From positions 233,371 to 297,370 of the forward strand of contig NZ_LMLH01000029.1 of NCBI RefSeq assembly GCF_001421885.1: DNA of 64,000 nucleotides. The letters are read 5' to 3'. Source of the stretch: Pseudomonas sp. Leaf48. Its GTDB lineage: Bacteria; Pseudomonadota; Gammaproteobacteria; Pseudomonadales; Pseudomonadaceae. The notes under the pieces are model-generated. The model was not told the DNA's origin. It did not search any database and saw only the letters and a list, made by a program, of their open reading frames with translations. Numbering within the stretch: position 1 is the stretch's first letter; every line of letters begins with the position of its first letter. The translations under genes and the position numbers were made by a program. Shown piece after piece: positions 43,517-53,204 of this stretch.

Positions 43517-44821
43517 ATGAGCGCCAAAAAAATGATGAATTTATTAACGGTCCATTTATTAACGGTCCATTTATTAATGGTCCCATGGCGGCGCACGGCA
43601 AGAACGATTTTCATCGGTGTCTGCCTTAGCATTTCTTCGTTGCAGGCCGGGGCAGCGGTCAAACAGATCACTGCCACTTTCAGCCCTGATCCAAGCAACC
43701 CGCTGAGGAACGAATTCAGGAATACGACGCGCAATCAAGGGTTTTGCAATAACTATCCAGCCATCTGTGAGACGCACGGTATTTTCAGCCTGAGAATGTT
43801 CAATAGTTCTACTTTGAATGGCCCCATCGAGCCGAACCATTCAGATGTGCGAAAGGGCGCGATGTTAAAGACGCCAGCGGCTTGGCGCGTCCTGACCGTG
43901 AGGGAACGTAACACCGGCGAAGAGGTGGCGCTGGAAGTTCGCATTGCCGGGATGGGCGGTGTTTACGACGTAAGCGACGATGTGAGGGCCCTCACGGGCA
44001 GTGCGACTGTTACAGCAGGTCATTCGCTGTTGTGGGGAAGTCGTTGGAGTAGCGTGTCGCCTCCTTGTAGAAGCATAGGCAGGGAAAGCTACTACGGTGC
44101 TAGAGGCTTTGAATTTTTTTGGCTGACGCCTGAAGAAGCGGTGTGTGCCAAGCAAGCCAGGTTTCAGATCCCTGGTCTTGGCTACCGGTATCTGGACTTC
44201 ACCTACGAACTACGCACGCCAAATCCACTGCAAATGTCCACGGGGATATACGAAGGAACGCAGGTATATTCGGTAGGCCCTGGTGGCGACTTCGATCTGG
44301 GGGACATCGTTGTACCCTCGGACGGAGTTCTTCAACTCGATTTCACCCTGAGCGTTGAACACACCCTCAAAGTCGACATTCCACCAGGAGGTAATCGGGT
44401 AGAACTGGTACCACAGGGCGGCTGGCAAGCGTGGTTGAATAACAGTCGCCAGCCGACACGGCTGTTTCGCGACCAGACCTTCAACATCTCGGCCTCGTCA
44501 CGTTTCAAGATGAAGCTGGAGTGCGGGCAGGAAATGGGCGACACCTGCGGTCTGCGTAATGCCGACAATCATCAGGTGCCCATGCAGATCAGCGTGAGTT
44601 TACCCAACGGCTTGACCCGCGCTGACGGCTCACCCGTCAACCGCCAGCCATTGGTGCTGAGCGGTTCGGGCACCGAGTTGTTTCAACCGGGTTTCTATGT
44701 CGATCGCAAGCCCGGCACCTTGCATTTCGAGGTGGGCGGGGACGATACCAAGGAGATGCTCAAACATGGCGGTAGCCAATATTCCGGCACCGCCACGGTA
44801 ATCTGGGATTCGGAGGTGTGA
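43517..44821 (+). CDS. Fimbrial tip/initiator protein 3 (CooD/CblD-like)
   Basis: A 434-residue paralogue from the start MSAKKMMNLL. The core signal is TARTIFIGVCLSISSLQAGA. ATG starts at 43532, 43535 and 43577 are also possible; the last (MVPWRRTART) would give the most normal signal peptide, but none has a clear ribosome-binding site. The body shares EVRIAGMGGVYDVSDD, TYELRTPNPLQMSTGIYEGT and ASSRFKMKLE with tip proteins 1 and 2, and the end is again TVIWDSEV. A 15-bp repeat lies inside the 5' coding region. Its position after the usher relic suggests an ancestral usher-tip pair. Ordinary reading frames show no lesion, so the gene may be active if it has a promoter. Confidence 0.75.
   Translation: MSAKKMMNLLTVHLLTVHLLMVPWRRTARTIFIGVCLSISSLQAGAAVKQITATFSPDPSNPLRNEFRNTTRNQGFCNNYPAICETHGIFSLRMFNSSTLNGPIEPNHSDVRKGAMLKTPAAWRVLTVRERNTGEEVALEVRIAGMGGVYDVSDDVRALTGSATVTAGHSLLWGSRWSSVSPPCRSIGRESYYGARGFEFFWLTPEEAVCAKQARFQIPGLGYRYLDFTYELRTPNPLQMSTGIYEGTQVYSVGPGGDFDLGDIVVPSDGVLQLDFTLSVEHTLKVDIPPGGNRVELVPQGGWQAWLNNSRQPTRLFRDQTFNISASSRFKMKLECGQEMGDTCGLRNADNHQVPMQISVSLPNGLTRADGSPVNRQPLVLSGSGTELFQPGFYVDRKPGTLHFEVGGDDTKEMLKHGGSQYSGTATVIWDSEV
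43541..43585 (+). repeat. Three tandem 15-bp units at the 5' end of tip gene 3
   Basis: TTATTAACGGTCCAT occurs twice in a row (43541, 43556) and a third time as TTATTAATGGTCCCA (43571). The third copy creates an in-frame ATG at 43577. A change in copy number would keep frame and change only the leader. Confidence 0.85.
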
Positions 44822-44827
44822 GGTCAC

Positions 44828-44860
44828 CGTCCTGAAGGCAAGGTATCCAGTTTCAGGACG
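44828..44860. terminator. Inverted repeat between convergent tip 3 and NEL effector genes
   Basis: CGTCCTGAA and TTCAGGACG form a perfect 9-bp stem with a 15-base loop. It lies just after the tip 3 stop and before the 3' end of the convergent effector gene. No T-run follows, so it is a terminator-like candidate only. Confidence 0.4.
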
Positions 44861-44879
44861 ATGACGGGGTCGCGGGTGG

Positions 44880-47800
44880 TTACGCCCCGACTCTTGCCAG
44901 CGCTTGACGGGTCAAGGTTCTGCTCAGGGCCTTCTCTTCATCCGCCATTTCGAGGGTCAGCGTTGCATAAGTCTCATCGGTCATCGGGTTACCGGTGAGG
45001 ACCGTATCTTCGGGTACCGGCCATTGACCGGCGAGCTTGATCAAATTGGCCTTCAGCGGTGCTTGCTCCGCTTCGGGCAAGTTGCGCGCGTCTGCCCATG
45101 CCTGCTGTGCTTCACGCAGATCTTCGAGCAGGCCCACTTTCAGTTGGAACGCCTTGGTATTTTGATTGAGCTGGTGCGCAAAGGTCTCCTTCAGGTAATC
45201 GGTCCAGAACGGCTGGTCCAGCATCAAGTTCACCAGGCCATCAGCCCGTTCGTCATTGATGATTTTGTCGTAGGCCTGGTCAATCATCTCATCGCTGACC
45301 CCGGCGATTTCCCGGTAACGCATCTTGTAGGATTGCCAAGGCAGATCCAGACGCGGGGCAAGCCCGGTTTCATAGGCCAGGTGCACTTCCACTTCATCAG
45401 GGTCGCCGCCGCGCGACTTGATATCCTCTCGCGCGATTTCGCTCACCTCGCCCAGGCGGGCAGCGCCTTTTGCCACTTTGACCAGGGCAGTCTGCAGCTC
45501 TTCGGCCGAGGTCGAGTATGAGTACGCCTCCGAGACAAGTACCTTGATCCCCATGTTGTTGAACAGCTGGGCACCGGCATCCGCGCAATTGGTGGGGAAC
45601 AGGGCCATCTCGAACATCTCGTCGCGCACTGTGTCGTCGAGGTAAGCGGCGTCGACCATGCGCCAGACCCTGTCGGTAAGCTGCTGGCGCGGCTCACCGT
45701 CTGCCAGATAGTCCGCCGAGGTCACAAGGCCCTCGATGACCGAGAAGAACCCGCTGGAGTTTTCCTCGCCGGCCAGATCGTGCCAGGCTTCTACCCGGTA
45801 GGCACCAAGACCTGCATGACCTGTTGCATGGTCTATATCTTTGGGGACTTTCCACTTGGTCAACTCAGCTTCGATTCGAGCGGAGGTGTAGAAGTCCGGA
45901 TTGATGCCTACCGACTTTCGATAATCTCGAAAAGTGGCGCGTAGCTCGTCAGAAATGTTTTCGGTAAAGATGCGGGTTCGAGCGATGATGAACGCTTGCT
46001 CCGAACCCGGCTGCACCGTTGGAATCCGAGTTATGGGGTTATCCAGCATGTCCAGGAAAAAGCTCCTGGGCCGCCGCAAACTGAAGAGGCCCTCAGGCCA
46101 GCCGGTACTGCCCGTATTGTTCAGGCTCAGCACTTTCAATCGTGGCATGCGTGCGACATTCACCGAGGCTCCCAGCGGGTTTGCGTCCAGGCGCAAGGTT
46201 TCCAGACGGGTCAGGTTGGCGAGGCGCTCGACGTCAGCGGCAGCAAGTCGAATTTTGTTGCCGGTAAGGCGCAGGGTTTCGAGCAAAGGCATCCTGCCGA
46301 TGCCTTGCGGTAGCTGGGTCAATTTGCACTGTCGGGCGCTCAAATGGCGCACGTTCGGGAAGTCCTTCAGCAGTCCGCTGGATTCTGCGCCAAACGTGGC
46401 ATCATCCAGATTCAGCGTGGTGATCTGTTCGAAATATGGGCGCAAATTTGGCAGTTTTTTCCACCACAACTCGAGATCTTTCGAGAACCCCGGGTCTGTC
46501 GAGAGATCCAGTGTGTAGCCGCCCTCTGGATGCAAACTGCGCCTGCCGAAAGCTGTGCTTTTGCGTTCGAAGCATTTGATCAGTTGGTTCTTGATGTGCT
46601 CGCCACCCTCGCGGCTGAACTTCTGGCGACGGGATGGAGAGTCTGTGTGGGGCGACTGCCAGATTTCTAGCTGCTCGCGCAGATCATTTAGTTCCGTTTT
46701 CAAACGTTTGAGGGACTCGATTGCATCGCCCCTGGCGTTGAGTGACTGGACGAAGGTCTGAACCTCCCTATCGTTGAAATCGGGATAGAGATCCCTCACG
46801 CGTTCCTGCAATGTGACGCTTTTCTTTGACAGCGAGGGGCCGCGTAACAGCAGGAGGTCCTCGCGCTTGGCAAGCGGCGACGGTTGTCTTTGATCAAGCA
46901 GCGTGCGTCGTTCGCTGGCAGTTTCGGTTTTCACCATGACCCATTGCTTGAACAGGTTGGCTTCGCCGGTGTTGTAGCCCAACGCCCGGCGTTTGTCCTC
47001 GGGCAACGCCTGCAAAAGGGCTTGAAACAGGTCGGTGGCCTCGTGCAGTTTCGTGCCGGTGCTGTCGTGTACCTCGTAGCGGTTGTCCTTGTTCCTGACC
47101 AGAATGCGCACCGTCGCGGCATCCTCTGCCCCGGCGCTGTTGCGCAGCGTGCCGTCGAAGCTGTCGTCACGGATTTCAATGCGCAGTTCGCTCAGCGAGT
47201 CGCTGTGCACTCGCAAGGCACCGAGCGTCAGGCGTTCGGTATCGGCGTTGATCAGTGAGTCACGGTAAAAGCCCTCAGAGCCGCGGGCGGTCCGGGTTTC
47301 CAGTTGCAGTTCATAGGCCCTGCGCTTGAGGCGCAAAGGCAGGCGCCCTTGGTCGGTGATGATCTGCAATTCGCCCTGGGAAGCCTGGGCCAGCAAATTT
47401 TTGATGCCTTGTTGAGGAATGTCGGGATATTTGTCCCTGACCAGCTGCGTCATTTTTTCTGTGGCGTGTTCGCGGCTGGCGTAATCCTCGTTGAACAATT
47501 TCGTTCGATCGCTTTGCGCCACACTGGCGATCCGTTTGCGCAGTGCGCCGGTTCGCACCTCGAGGGAGGCCGGGAGTGAGTCGGCCGGAAGGTCGAGAAT
47601 GATCGACGTGCCATTTTCATCGAGGGTTGCCATGACGGTTTTCAGCAGTTCGCCGTTGAGTAACTGCCGTTCCTGAAGCTGAACAACCAGCCGCTTGCCT
47701 GTGCCAGCTTGGGTGCCGGTGTACTCCCAGATGGTTTTGGACTCGCGGTCGATGATGCGCATCGAGGCTTTTTCGGGCCACATGCCATGGGCGGTGAGGA

Positions 47801-49928
47801 CCTGCATTTGGGTGACGGAATCGGCCTTGCCATAAACAACCGGGTCGTCACTGTTCATTTGATCGATGAACGTTTGAATGTCCTGATCGACATCCAGGCG
47901 GGCGATCGTATCGGTCAGCAAGACGGGCGGATGCTGGTTTTCGACGTACATTGCACGCAACTCGCCAGGGTCCGTTGCGCTGATCTGGCGGGCGGTTTCG
48001 AGCTGCGCGTCGCTCAGACTCTCCACGGACGGACCGATCCGGCGCAGCAAGGTGGCGTTGTCCCAGGTGCGCGGCTGTTCGGTTTCGAGCACATAAGCCC
48101 CTGCACCGTTCAGGTCAACGCGGGGCTGGTAAGCATCACCGCGTTTGGGATGCCGCAGGTACTGTTTGCCGGTTACGGAATCTTTCCCGACCTCGTATTG
48201 CTTGTCCGCCACCTGCAGAATCTGTTTGCCTTCGTGAGTGTACAGGCCGTTGGCATCAGGTTTTGCAGCCACCGGCAGATCGCTGTTCAGTCGCTCATAG
48301 GGCGCGAGGTCGGGGTTCCACAGGCGTGTCGTGCCCGTACCTGATGTAACGGGGAGCATACCGTCGACGAACGCAGACGCTTTTGCCACCAGGACTTGGC
48401 CGATAAAGGCGCCGGCACCGATGGCAGCCATTTGGGCCGCCTCGTTCAATACGCCGATCAGGTGTTCGGTGGCCTCCACCCAGTGCCCCTCGGCCAGATC
48501 GACCACCCCGTCGATGACTTCGGTGCTCACTTGATAAGCCGTGTAGGCCAGCATGAGTTCGCCGATGACCGGCACCAACGGTGTGACGACCATCAGCGCG
48601 GCGTTGAACAGATCCGATACGATCTTCAGAAAGTTGTCCCACCACGCTTTGCGCGCCTCGCTGTCGGCATCGGCGGTGGACACGGCAATGTCACGGGCGT
48701 CCCTGAGCACTTTGTCGATTTTGCGTAGATACAGTTGCTCGGCGAGGTCGCCGGTGCGTGAAATCCGCCGGTATTGCAGGTCGGGTTGTTTGACCGGCGT
48801 TTCACGCCAGGTCGGGCGTTGGTCCAGCGGATCCTTTTTATGCCAGGTCAGGGTGTTGAGGTGCTCTTCGACTTTCGCGAAGAAATGCCCACGCAGGTTA
48901 TGGTCGACGAACTGACTGAAAAACTGGCGGTAGCTCATCTGTGAAGAGGCAGACACCCTGTTTTCACGCAGCTGAGTGCTCAGTTCAGTGACGAAGTGAG
49001 CTGATGATTTGTATTCCTTCAACGGGTGATCGGGGTCATTGGGGACGTACACGATGATCGGGTAGAGGTCGGGAAGCAGCCTGTCGGCCGTGCCGAAAAC
49101 CACGATGCCGGTCAGCGTCGTTTCCAACAAGCCCAGGGCGCCATGCCCGATGACCTTGCCGTTGCGCACCGTTTTTTCTGTTCCCGCCAGCATTTGTGTG
49201 ACGACCCGGTGCGCATCCTGGTTGATGTCGCCCTTGATCAGCGCCAGGGCGGCAGCGGCGGTCAGCGCGGCCTTTTCGCAGGCGATAAGTGCTGCTTTGA
49301 GAGGTTCCCGAACAATGATGAGGGGTGACTTCAATTTGTCTTGCAGATGCTTACTGTATTGGCTGCCGATATCCAGTTCCCGGCACAGATCCTGGAACTG
49401 CTGGATGCTCATCTTGTTTTTGATCGATTTGATCTCGAACTGCCCGTTGGCGTCAGGCTCAGTGATGAACGCGCAATCGTCTTCGAAGGTTTCACCGGCG
49501 GCGAAGTTATGCAGCGCGGCATCGAGCAGTGAAACGGTTCGGGTGGTGACGCCGCCGGATGTATCGATGACCCACCAGTCGCTGTTTCTCGCGATGTACA
49601 AGCGCAGGAAGGTGGTTCGCACGTCATCCTCGACGCCATATTTTTCCAGGAGCCTGGCCTGCAGAAGGGGGGCGGCAAATGCGTAGACGTCCTGCACGCT
49701 CGTGAAAAACTGATCCACGATGCTTTGCGTGATCCAGGCCTGCTTGTTGGCTTCTCGCAATTGGGCGTCGCGGGTGTGCCATTTTTCGAATTTCAGTTTG
49801 AGTCGGGTCAGGACTTCGGTTCTGTGCGGCGGCGCCGTCTGGAAGCAGTCGCTGATCCGGGTTTTGATGAGGTCGTAGTGTTTGCCTTTATCCAGATCAG
49901 TGGGTTGGGCGGGAAGTAATGCAGACAT
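44880..49928 (-). CDS. Giant LRR/NEL-type E3 ubiquitin ligase effector
   Basis: A 1682-residue protein. The N-terminal part (about 70-500) resembles the dermonecrotic-toxin (DUF6543) module of other Pseudomonas effectors, with LLEKYGVEDDVRTTFL and SLLDAALHNFAAGE. A hydrophobic helical stretch lies at about 440-520. Leucine-rich repeats occupy about 1165-1300 (LETLRLTGNKIRL, LETLRLDANPLG, LKVLSLNNTG). The C-terminal NEL domain (about 1345-1680) contains Cys1448 in FPTNCADAG, fitting the catalytic C-x-D motif of IpaH/SspH ligases. It would ubiquitinate host proteins after delivery. The ATG preferred follows AAGGATG; an ATG three codons upstream is the alternative. There is no signal peptide, and no secretion genes are nearby. 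Confidence 0.83.
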   Translation of the reverse strand: MSALLPAQPTDLDKGKHYDLIKTRISDCFQTAPPHRTEVLTRLKLKFEKWHTRDAQLREANKQAWITQSIVDQFFTSVQDVYAFAAPLLQARLLEKYGVEDDVRTTFLRLYIARNSDWWVIDTSGGVTTRTVSLLDAALHNFAAGETFEDDCAFITEPDANGQFEIKSIKNKMSIQQFQDLCRELDIGSQYSKHLQDKLKSPLIIVREPLKAALIACEKAALTAAAALALIKGDINQDAHRVVTQMLAGTEKTVRNGKVIGHGALGLLETTLTGIVVFGTADRLLPDLYPIIVYVPNDPDHPLKEYKSSAHFVTELSTQLRENRVSASSQMSYRQFFSQFVDHNLRGHFFAKVEEHLNTLTWHKKDPLDQRPTWRETPVKQPDLQYRRISRTGDLAEQLYLRKIDKVLRDARDIAVSTADADSEARKAWWDNFLKIVSDLFNAALMVVTPLVPVIGELMLAYTAYQVSTEVIDGVVDLAEGHWVEATEHLIGVLNEAAQMAAIGAGAFIGQVLVAKASAFVDGMLPVTSGTGTTRLWNPDLAPYERLNSDLPVAAKPDANGLYTHEGKQILQVADKQYEVGKDSVTGKQYLRHPKRGDAYQPRVDLNGAGAYVLETEQPRTWDNATLLRRIGPSVESLSDAQLETARQISATDPGELRAMYVENQHPPVLLTDTIARLDVDQDIQTFIDQMNSDDPVVYGKADSVTQMQVLTAHGMWPEKASMRIIDRESKTIWEYTGTQAGTGKRLVVQLQERQLLNGELLKTVMATLDENGTSIILDLPADSLPASLEVRTGALRKRIASVAQSDRTKLFNEDYASREHATEKMTQLVRDKYPDIPQQGIKNLLAQASQGELQIITDQGRLPLRLKRRAYELQLETRTARGSEGFYRDSLINADTERLTLGALRVHSDSLSELRIEIRDDSFDGTLRNSAGAEDAATVRILVRNKDNRYEVHDSTGTKLHEATDLFQALLQALPEDKRRALGYNTGEANLFKQWVMVKTETASERRTLLDQRQPSPLAKREDLLLLRGPSLSKKSVTLQERVRDLYPDFNDREVQTFVQSLNARGDAIESLKRLKTELNDLREQLEIWQSPHTDSPSRRQKFSREGGEHIKNQLIKCFERKSTAFGRRSLHPEGGYTLDLSTDPGFSKDLELWWKKLPNLRPYFEQITTLNLDDATFGAESSGLLKDFPNVRHLSARQCKLTQLPQGIGRMPLLETLRLTGNKIRLAAADVERLANLTRLETLRLDANPLGASVNVARMPRLKVLSLNNTGSTGWPEGLFSLRRPRSFFLDMLDNPITRIPTVQPGSEQAFIIARTRIFTENISDELRATFRDYRKSVGINPDFYTSARIEAELTKWKVPKDIDHATGHAGLGAYRVEAWHDLAGEENSSGFFSVIEGLVTSADYLADGEPRQQLTDRVWRMVDAAYLDDTVRDEMFEMALFPTNCADAGAQLFNNMGIKVLVSEAYSYSTSAEELQTALVKVAKGAARLGEVSEIAREDIKSRGGDPDEVEVHLAYETGLAPRLDLPWQSYKMRYREIAGVSDEMIDQAYDKIINDERADGLVNLMLDQPFWTDYLKETFAHQLNQNTKAFQLKVGLLEDLREAQQAWADARNLPEAEQAPLKANLIKLAGQWPVPEDTVLTGNPMTDETYATLTLEMADEEKALSRTLTRQALARVGA

Positions 49929-50078
49929 CGTGATCATCCTTGAGTCTCGATAAGAATGATCAGCCTATCTCCTCAGGCGCGGAATAAAAGCTTGAATTCC
50001 AGCGCTTTAATGGCCGCTTGTGCGGCCAAAGGATTGAAAAACAGCATCAGAAAAATACGTATATACCGCCACGGATGC

Positions 50079-53000
50079 TCATTGGCGCGCCACCTGGGTC
50101 GGCTGGCATCCGGTGTGGCTGTTCGGCTGCAGGTACGGCGTCAGAATCGGCGCCATGCCCTTGAGCACTTGCACCGGCAGCGCTGAGGTAAAGGTGAAGC
50201 TTTCGGCGGAGCGCCCCGGAACAAAGGCGGTCAGCGTGCCGAAATGGTTGTCGCCGATGTAGAACACAAACGTGGCCGTACGGTTGAGCGATTTGGAACT
50301 GAGGATTCGTCCGCCGGAACCGATGGCTTCGATGCGGTTGTCGCCGGTGCCGGTCTTGCCGCCCATGGCCAAAGGCGTGCCGTCGGGCAGTTTGAAACTG
50401 CCGGCCACGCGCTTGGCCGTACCGGCATCCACCACCTGCGAAAGCGCATCGCGCATGGCCTTCGCCACCTCGGACGGCATCACGCGTTTGCCGACCTGCG
50501 GGTCGTTGATCATTTTGGTTTCGTACGGTGTGTCGGCGGCGAAATGCAGGCTGTCGATACGCAGGGTCGGCATGCGTATGCCGTCGTTGAGGATGGTCCC
50601 GATCAGTTCGGCCAGGGCGGCAGGGCGGTCGCCGGAGCTGCCGATGGCGGTGGCCAGCGAGGGCACCAGGTGGTCGAACGGATAGCCGACATTTTGCCAG
50701 CGCTGATGGATGTCGAGGAATGCTTCGATCTCCAGCATGGTGCGGATGCGGCTGTCGCGGGCGCCTTTGTGCCGGCTTTTGAACAGCCAGCTGTAAACTT
50801 CCTGGCGTTCGAACTGGCTGGCCTTGACGATTTCGCTCCACTCAGCCTCTGGGTGGTGCAGCAGATAACCCATCAGCCACAGATCCAGGGGGTGAACCTT
50901 GGCGATGAAGCCCTGATCCGGCAGATCGTAAGCGCCGGGGCTGTAGGATTGATAGAGCCGTTGAAGGCGCTCATCGGTGAGTTTTTCGGTGAGCTTGGCA
51001 CCCTTGAGGTGCGAGCGTACGAAGCCGTTGAAACTTTCCTGGGTGGCCTGTGGCAACAGGTAGCGATGCACCGCGGCCAGGCGGATCGGGGTCGGACGCA
51101 TGGCGTCGAGGAAGGTGTCGAGCCGCGCCTGGGTATCCTTGTTTTTGTACTTTTTCCAGAACTTCAGCAGAAACGAAGTGCCTTCGCGGTCAGCGAACGA
51201 GGCCAGGTATTCCTGGCGCCTGGGGTCGCGATCGTCCTTGAGCAGTTCGGCGCTGTTGTTGGGGCCCGAATAGGTGGTGTAGCGCACCAGGTCGCGCATC
51301 AGGCGAATGAACGGCAGGTTGATCGATTCACGCAGGGCGTCGCGCAGGGTGGGAATGCGGGCGTTGTCTTCCTTGCGAAAGTTATTGAACGTGTGCAGGC
51401 CGCCACCGGTGAAGAACGCTTCGCCGGGGCTGGCAGAGTACTTGCGGTCCAGGGCAGCGCCGAGCAGGGTCGGCAGGCTGCGGTCCTTGTTCTCGATCAT
51501 GTAGTCGACGACCCAGCGACTCAGGCGGTCCTGAACCGGCACCTCGACCTTCTTCAAATCAGCAATGGCCATTCCTGAATATTTGTCGTGCAGTTCGGCG
51601 ATGATTTGCAGGTAGGTGGTCATCACGCGCATTTTTGCGGTGGAGCCCAGCTCCAGTTTGCTGCCTTCGTTGATGTCGAACGGTTGGTCGGTGCTGTCGG
51701 TCTGCACCCGTACGCGCGAGCCGTCCGGGGTCAGTTCGAACAGGGTGAAGCTGTAGCGCACCTGGGTGGTGGTGGTTGGTGTGAGCAAGCGTTCGCCCAT
51801 CAAGCCGATCTGCGTGGCAAAGGCCGGGTCGGCAAGGTGTTTGAGGTATTCGGTGGTCTGGGTTTGCAATTCACCCTGCAGGGTGCTGGTGGCGGAGAGA
51901 TCGAGACGGTCGAGGTCGTATAACGGTCGGTTGAGCATGCCGGCCAGGCGACTTCGCGCAACGCTGATGCCCTTGTTGGTCTCGATCGGTTGAATGGTCG
52001 GCTGGGTCGCCCAGTCGCGGTAAACCACCTTGCTGGCCAGGGCAGCGGCGGCGAACTGCGCATCGATCACGCCATTCTGCGCCAGCAGGCGAATGTGACT
52101 GTTGGTGAGGTCGGCCAGTTCATCGTGGCCCTTGGTCAGGTAATGGGAAGGGCGGCGCTGGGCGATCATCAATGACAGCACCTCGCGCAGGGCCAGGCCT
52201 TTGTCCGCCATGGTTTTCGGATCGGTCGCGGTACTGGCCAGCGCCTCGTTGGCCTGGTTGAAATCGGAGCCGTACCACACGCGCAAACCTTCGGCCATAC
52301 CGTGCACTTCACCGTGCCCCGGTACCGCCGACAATGGCACGCTGTTGAGGTAGTCGCGCACGACGTTCTGCCGCGCTTCGAGGGTTTGCGGCCCGGCCTG
52401 ATAGGCGCGCACGGTGGCGGAGATCATCTGGCGGATTTTCTCCGCGCCGCTGACCGTCAAGCCATCGGGCGAGTGCCGGTATTTTTCCAGTTGGGTGGCC
52501 AGGGTGCTGCCGCCGGCAGACTGGCCGGGCACGTGCAGCAACTTGGCGACCTGGGACCAGGCGGCCATGCCGAAGCGTGGCCAGTCCACGGCAGGGTTGG
52601 CCTGCGGCTGTTTGGGGTCGAGCAGGAAGCGGTTCTCGATAAACAGCAGGCTGTTGACCACTACCGGAGGGATGGCGGTAAAGCTCGAATAGAGTTGTTG
52701 CGGATACTTGTACTGGTACAGCGGCGCCGCGCGGCAATCGGTGATCGACAACCCGGCCTGGATTTTCTCGGCATAGGGCACGAACAGGCCTTTGCCGCTG
52801 TAACTCATCAGGGACGGGGAGAAACGCGTTTGCGCTTCAACGACGAAATCGCGCTTGATCAGGCGTGGCAGGAATTCATCCAGTGAGCTGTAGCCCAGGC
52901 GCCGGTCGAACGGACCGTCTCCGGGGTAGCGAATGGAGTCGCTGGGGCCCGGTTGCATTTCATAACTCAGGGATGCGGCATATTTGCTGACTTCCTGGGC

Positions 53001-53204
53001 CTGGAACTTCGAAGTGCGCATCTCCCTGGCAGCCGCCAGCCCCACGGCAATCGCGATGATCAATAACAACAGCCAGAACGCCCCCCACCCGTGCCGGGAG
53101 CGACGGGGTTTTTCAGGTAATGGCGCTTCATCCACTCGTTCAGTCGGAACCACGGTTTTACTCGAATCGGTTTGCCACAAAGCGCCCATAGTCGACTGAT
53201 CCAT
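50079..53204 (-). CDS. Bifunctional penicillin-binding protein (GT51 + transpeptidase), divergent
   Basis: A 1041-residue inner-membrane protein with one N-terminal helix (about 39-58). The GT51 glycosyltransferase contains Glu190 in LLFIENRFLLD and GGSTLATQLEKYRHSP at 231-246. The transpeptidase has Ser521-x-x-Lys524 (LGSTAKMR), Ser627-x-Asn629 (RESINL) and Lys950-Thr-Gly (MGGKTGTGD). The distance from SxN to KTG is about 320 residues, far more than in standard class A PBPs, so a roughly 200-residue insertion lies in between. It polymerises and crosslinks peptidoglycan. The ORF is not one of the main PBP1a or PBP1b types by size. The promoter region probably lies in the gap to the RAYT area. 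Confidence 0.85.
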   Translation of the reverse strand: MDQSTMGALWQTDSSKTVVPTERVDEAPLPEKPRRSRHGWGAFWLLLLIIAIAVGLAAAREMRTSKFQAQEVSKYAASLSYEMQPGPSDSIRYPGDGPFDRRLGYSSLDEFLPRLIKRDFVVEAQTRFSPSLMSYSGKGLFVPYAEKIQAGLSITDCRAAPLYQYKYPQQLYSSFTAIPPVVVNSLLFIENRFLLDPKQPQANPAVDWPRFGMAAWSQVAKLLHVPGQSAGGSTLATQLEKYRHSPDGLTVSGAEKIRQMISATVRAYQAGPQTLEARQNVVRDYLNSVPLSAVPGHGEVHGMAEGLRVWYGSDFNQANEALASTATDPKTMADKGLALREVLSLMIAQRRPSHYLTKGHDELADLTNSHIRLLAQNGVIDAQFAAAALASKVVYRDWATQPTIQPIETNKGISVARSRLAGMLNRPLYDLDRLDLSATSTLQGELQTQTTEYLKHLADPAFATQIGLMGERLLTPTTTTQVRYSFTLFELTPDGSRVRVQTDSTDQPFDINEGSKLELGSTAKMRVMTTYLQIIAELHDKYSGMAIADLKKVEVPVQDRLSRWVVDYMIENKDRSLPTLLGAALDRKYSASPGEAFFTGGGLHTFNNFRKEDNARIPTLRDALRESINLPFIRLMRDLVRYTTYSGPNNSAELLKDDRDPRRQEYLASFADREGTSFLLKFWKKYKNKDTQARLDTFLDAMRPTPIRLAAVHRYLLPQATQESFNGFVRSHLKGAKLTEKLTDERLQRLYQSYSPGAYDLPDQGFIAKVHPLDLWLMGYLLHHPEAEWSEIVKASQFERQEVYSWLFKSRHKGARDSRIRTMLEIEAFLDIHQRWQNVGYPFDHLVPSLATAIGSSGDRPAALAELIGTILNDGIRMPTLRIDSLHFAADTPYETKMINDPQVGKRVMPSEVAKAMRDALSQVVDAGTAKRVAGSFKLPDGTPLAMGGKTGTGDNRIEAIGSGGRILSSKSLNRTATFVFYIGDNHFGTLTAFVPGRSAESFTFTSALPVQVLKGMAPILTPYLQPNSHTGCQPTQVARQ

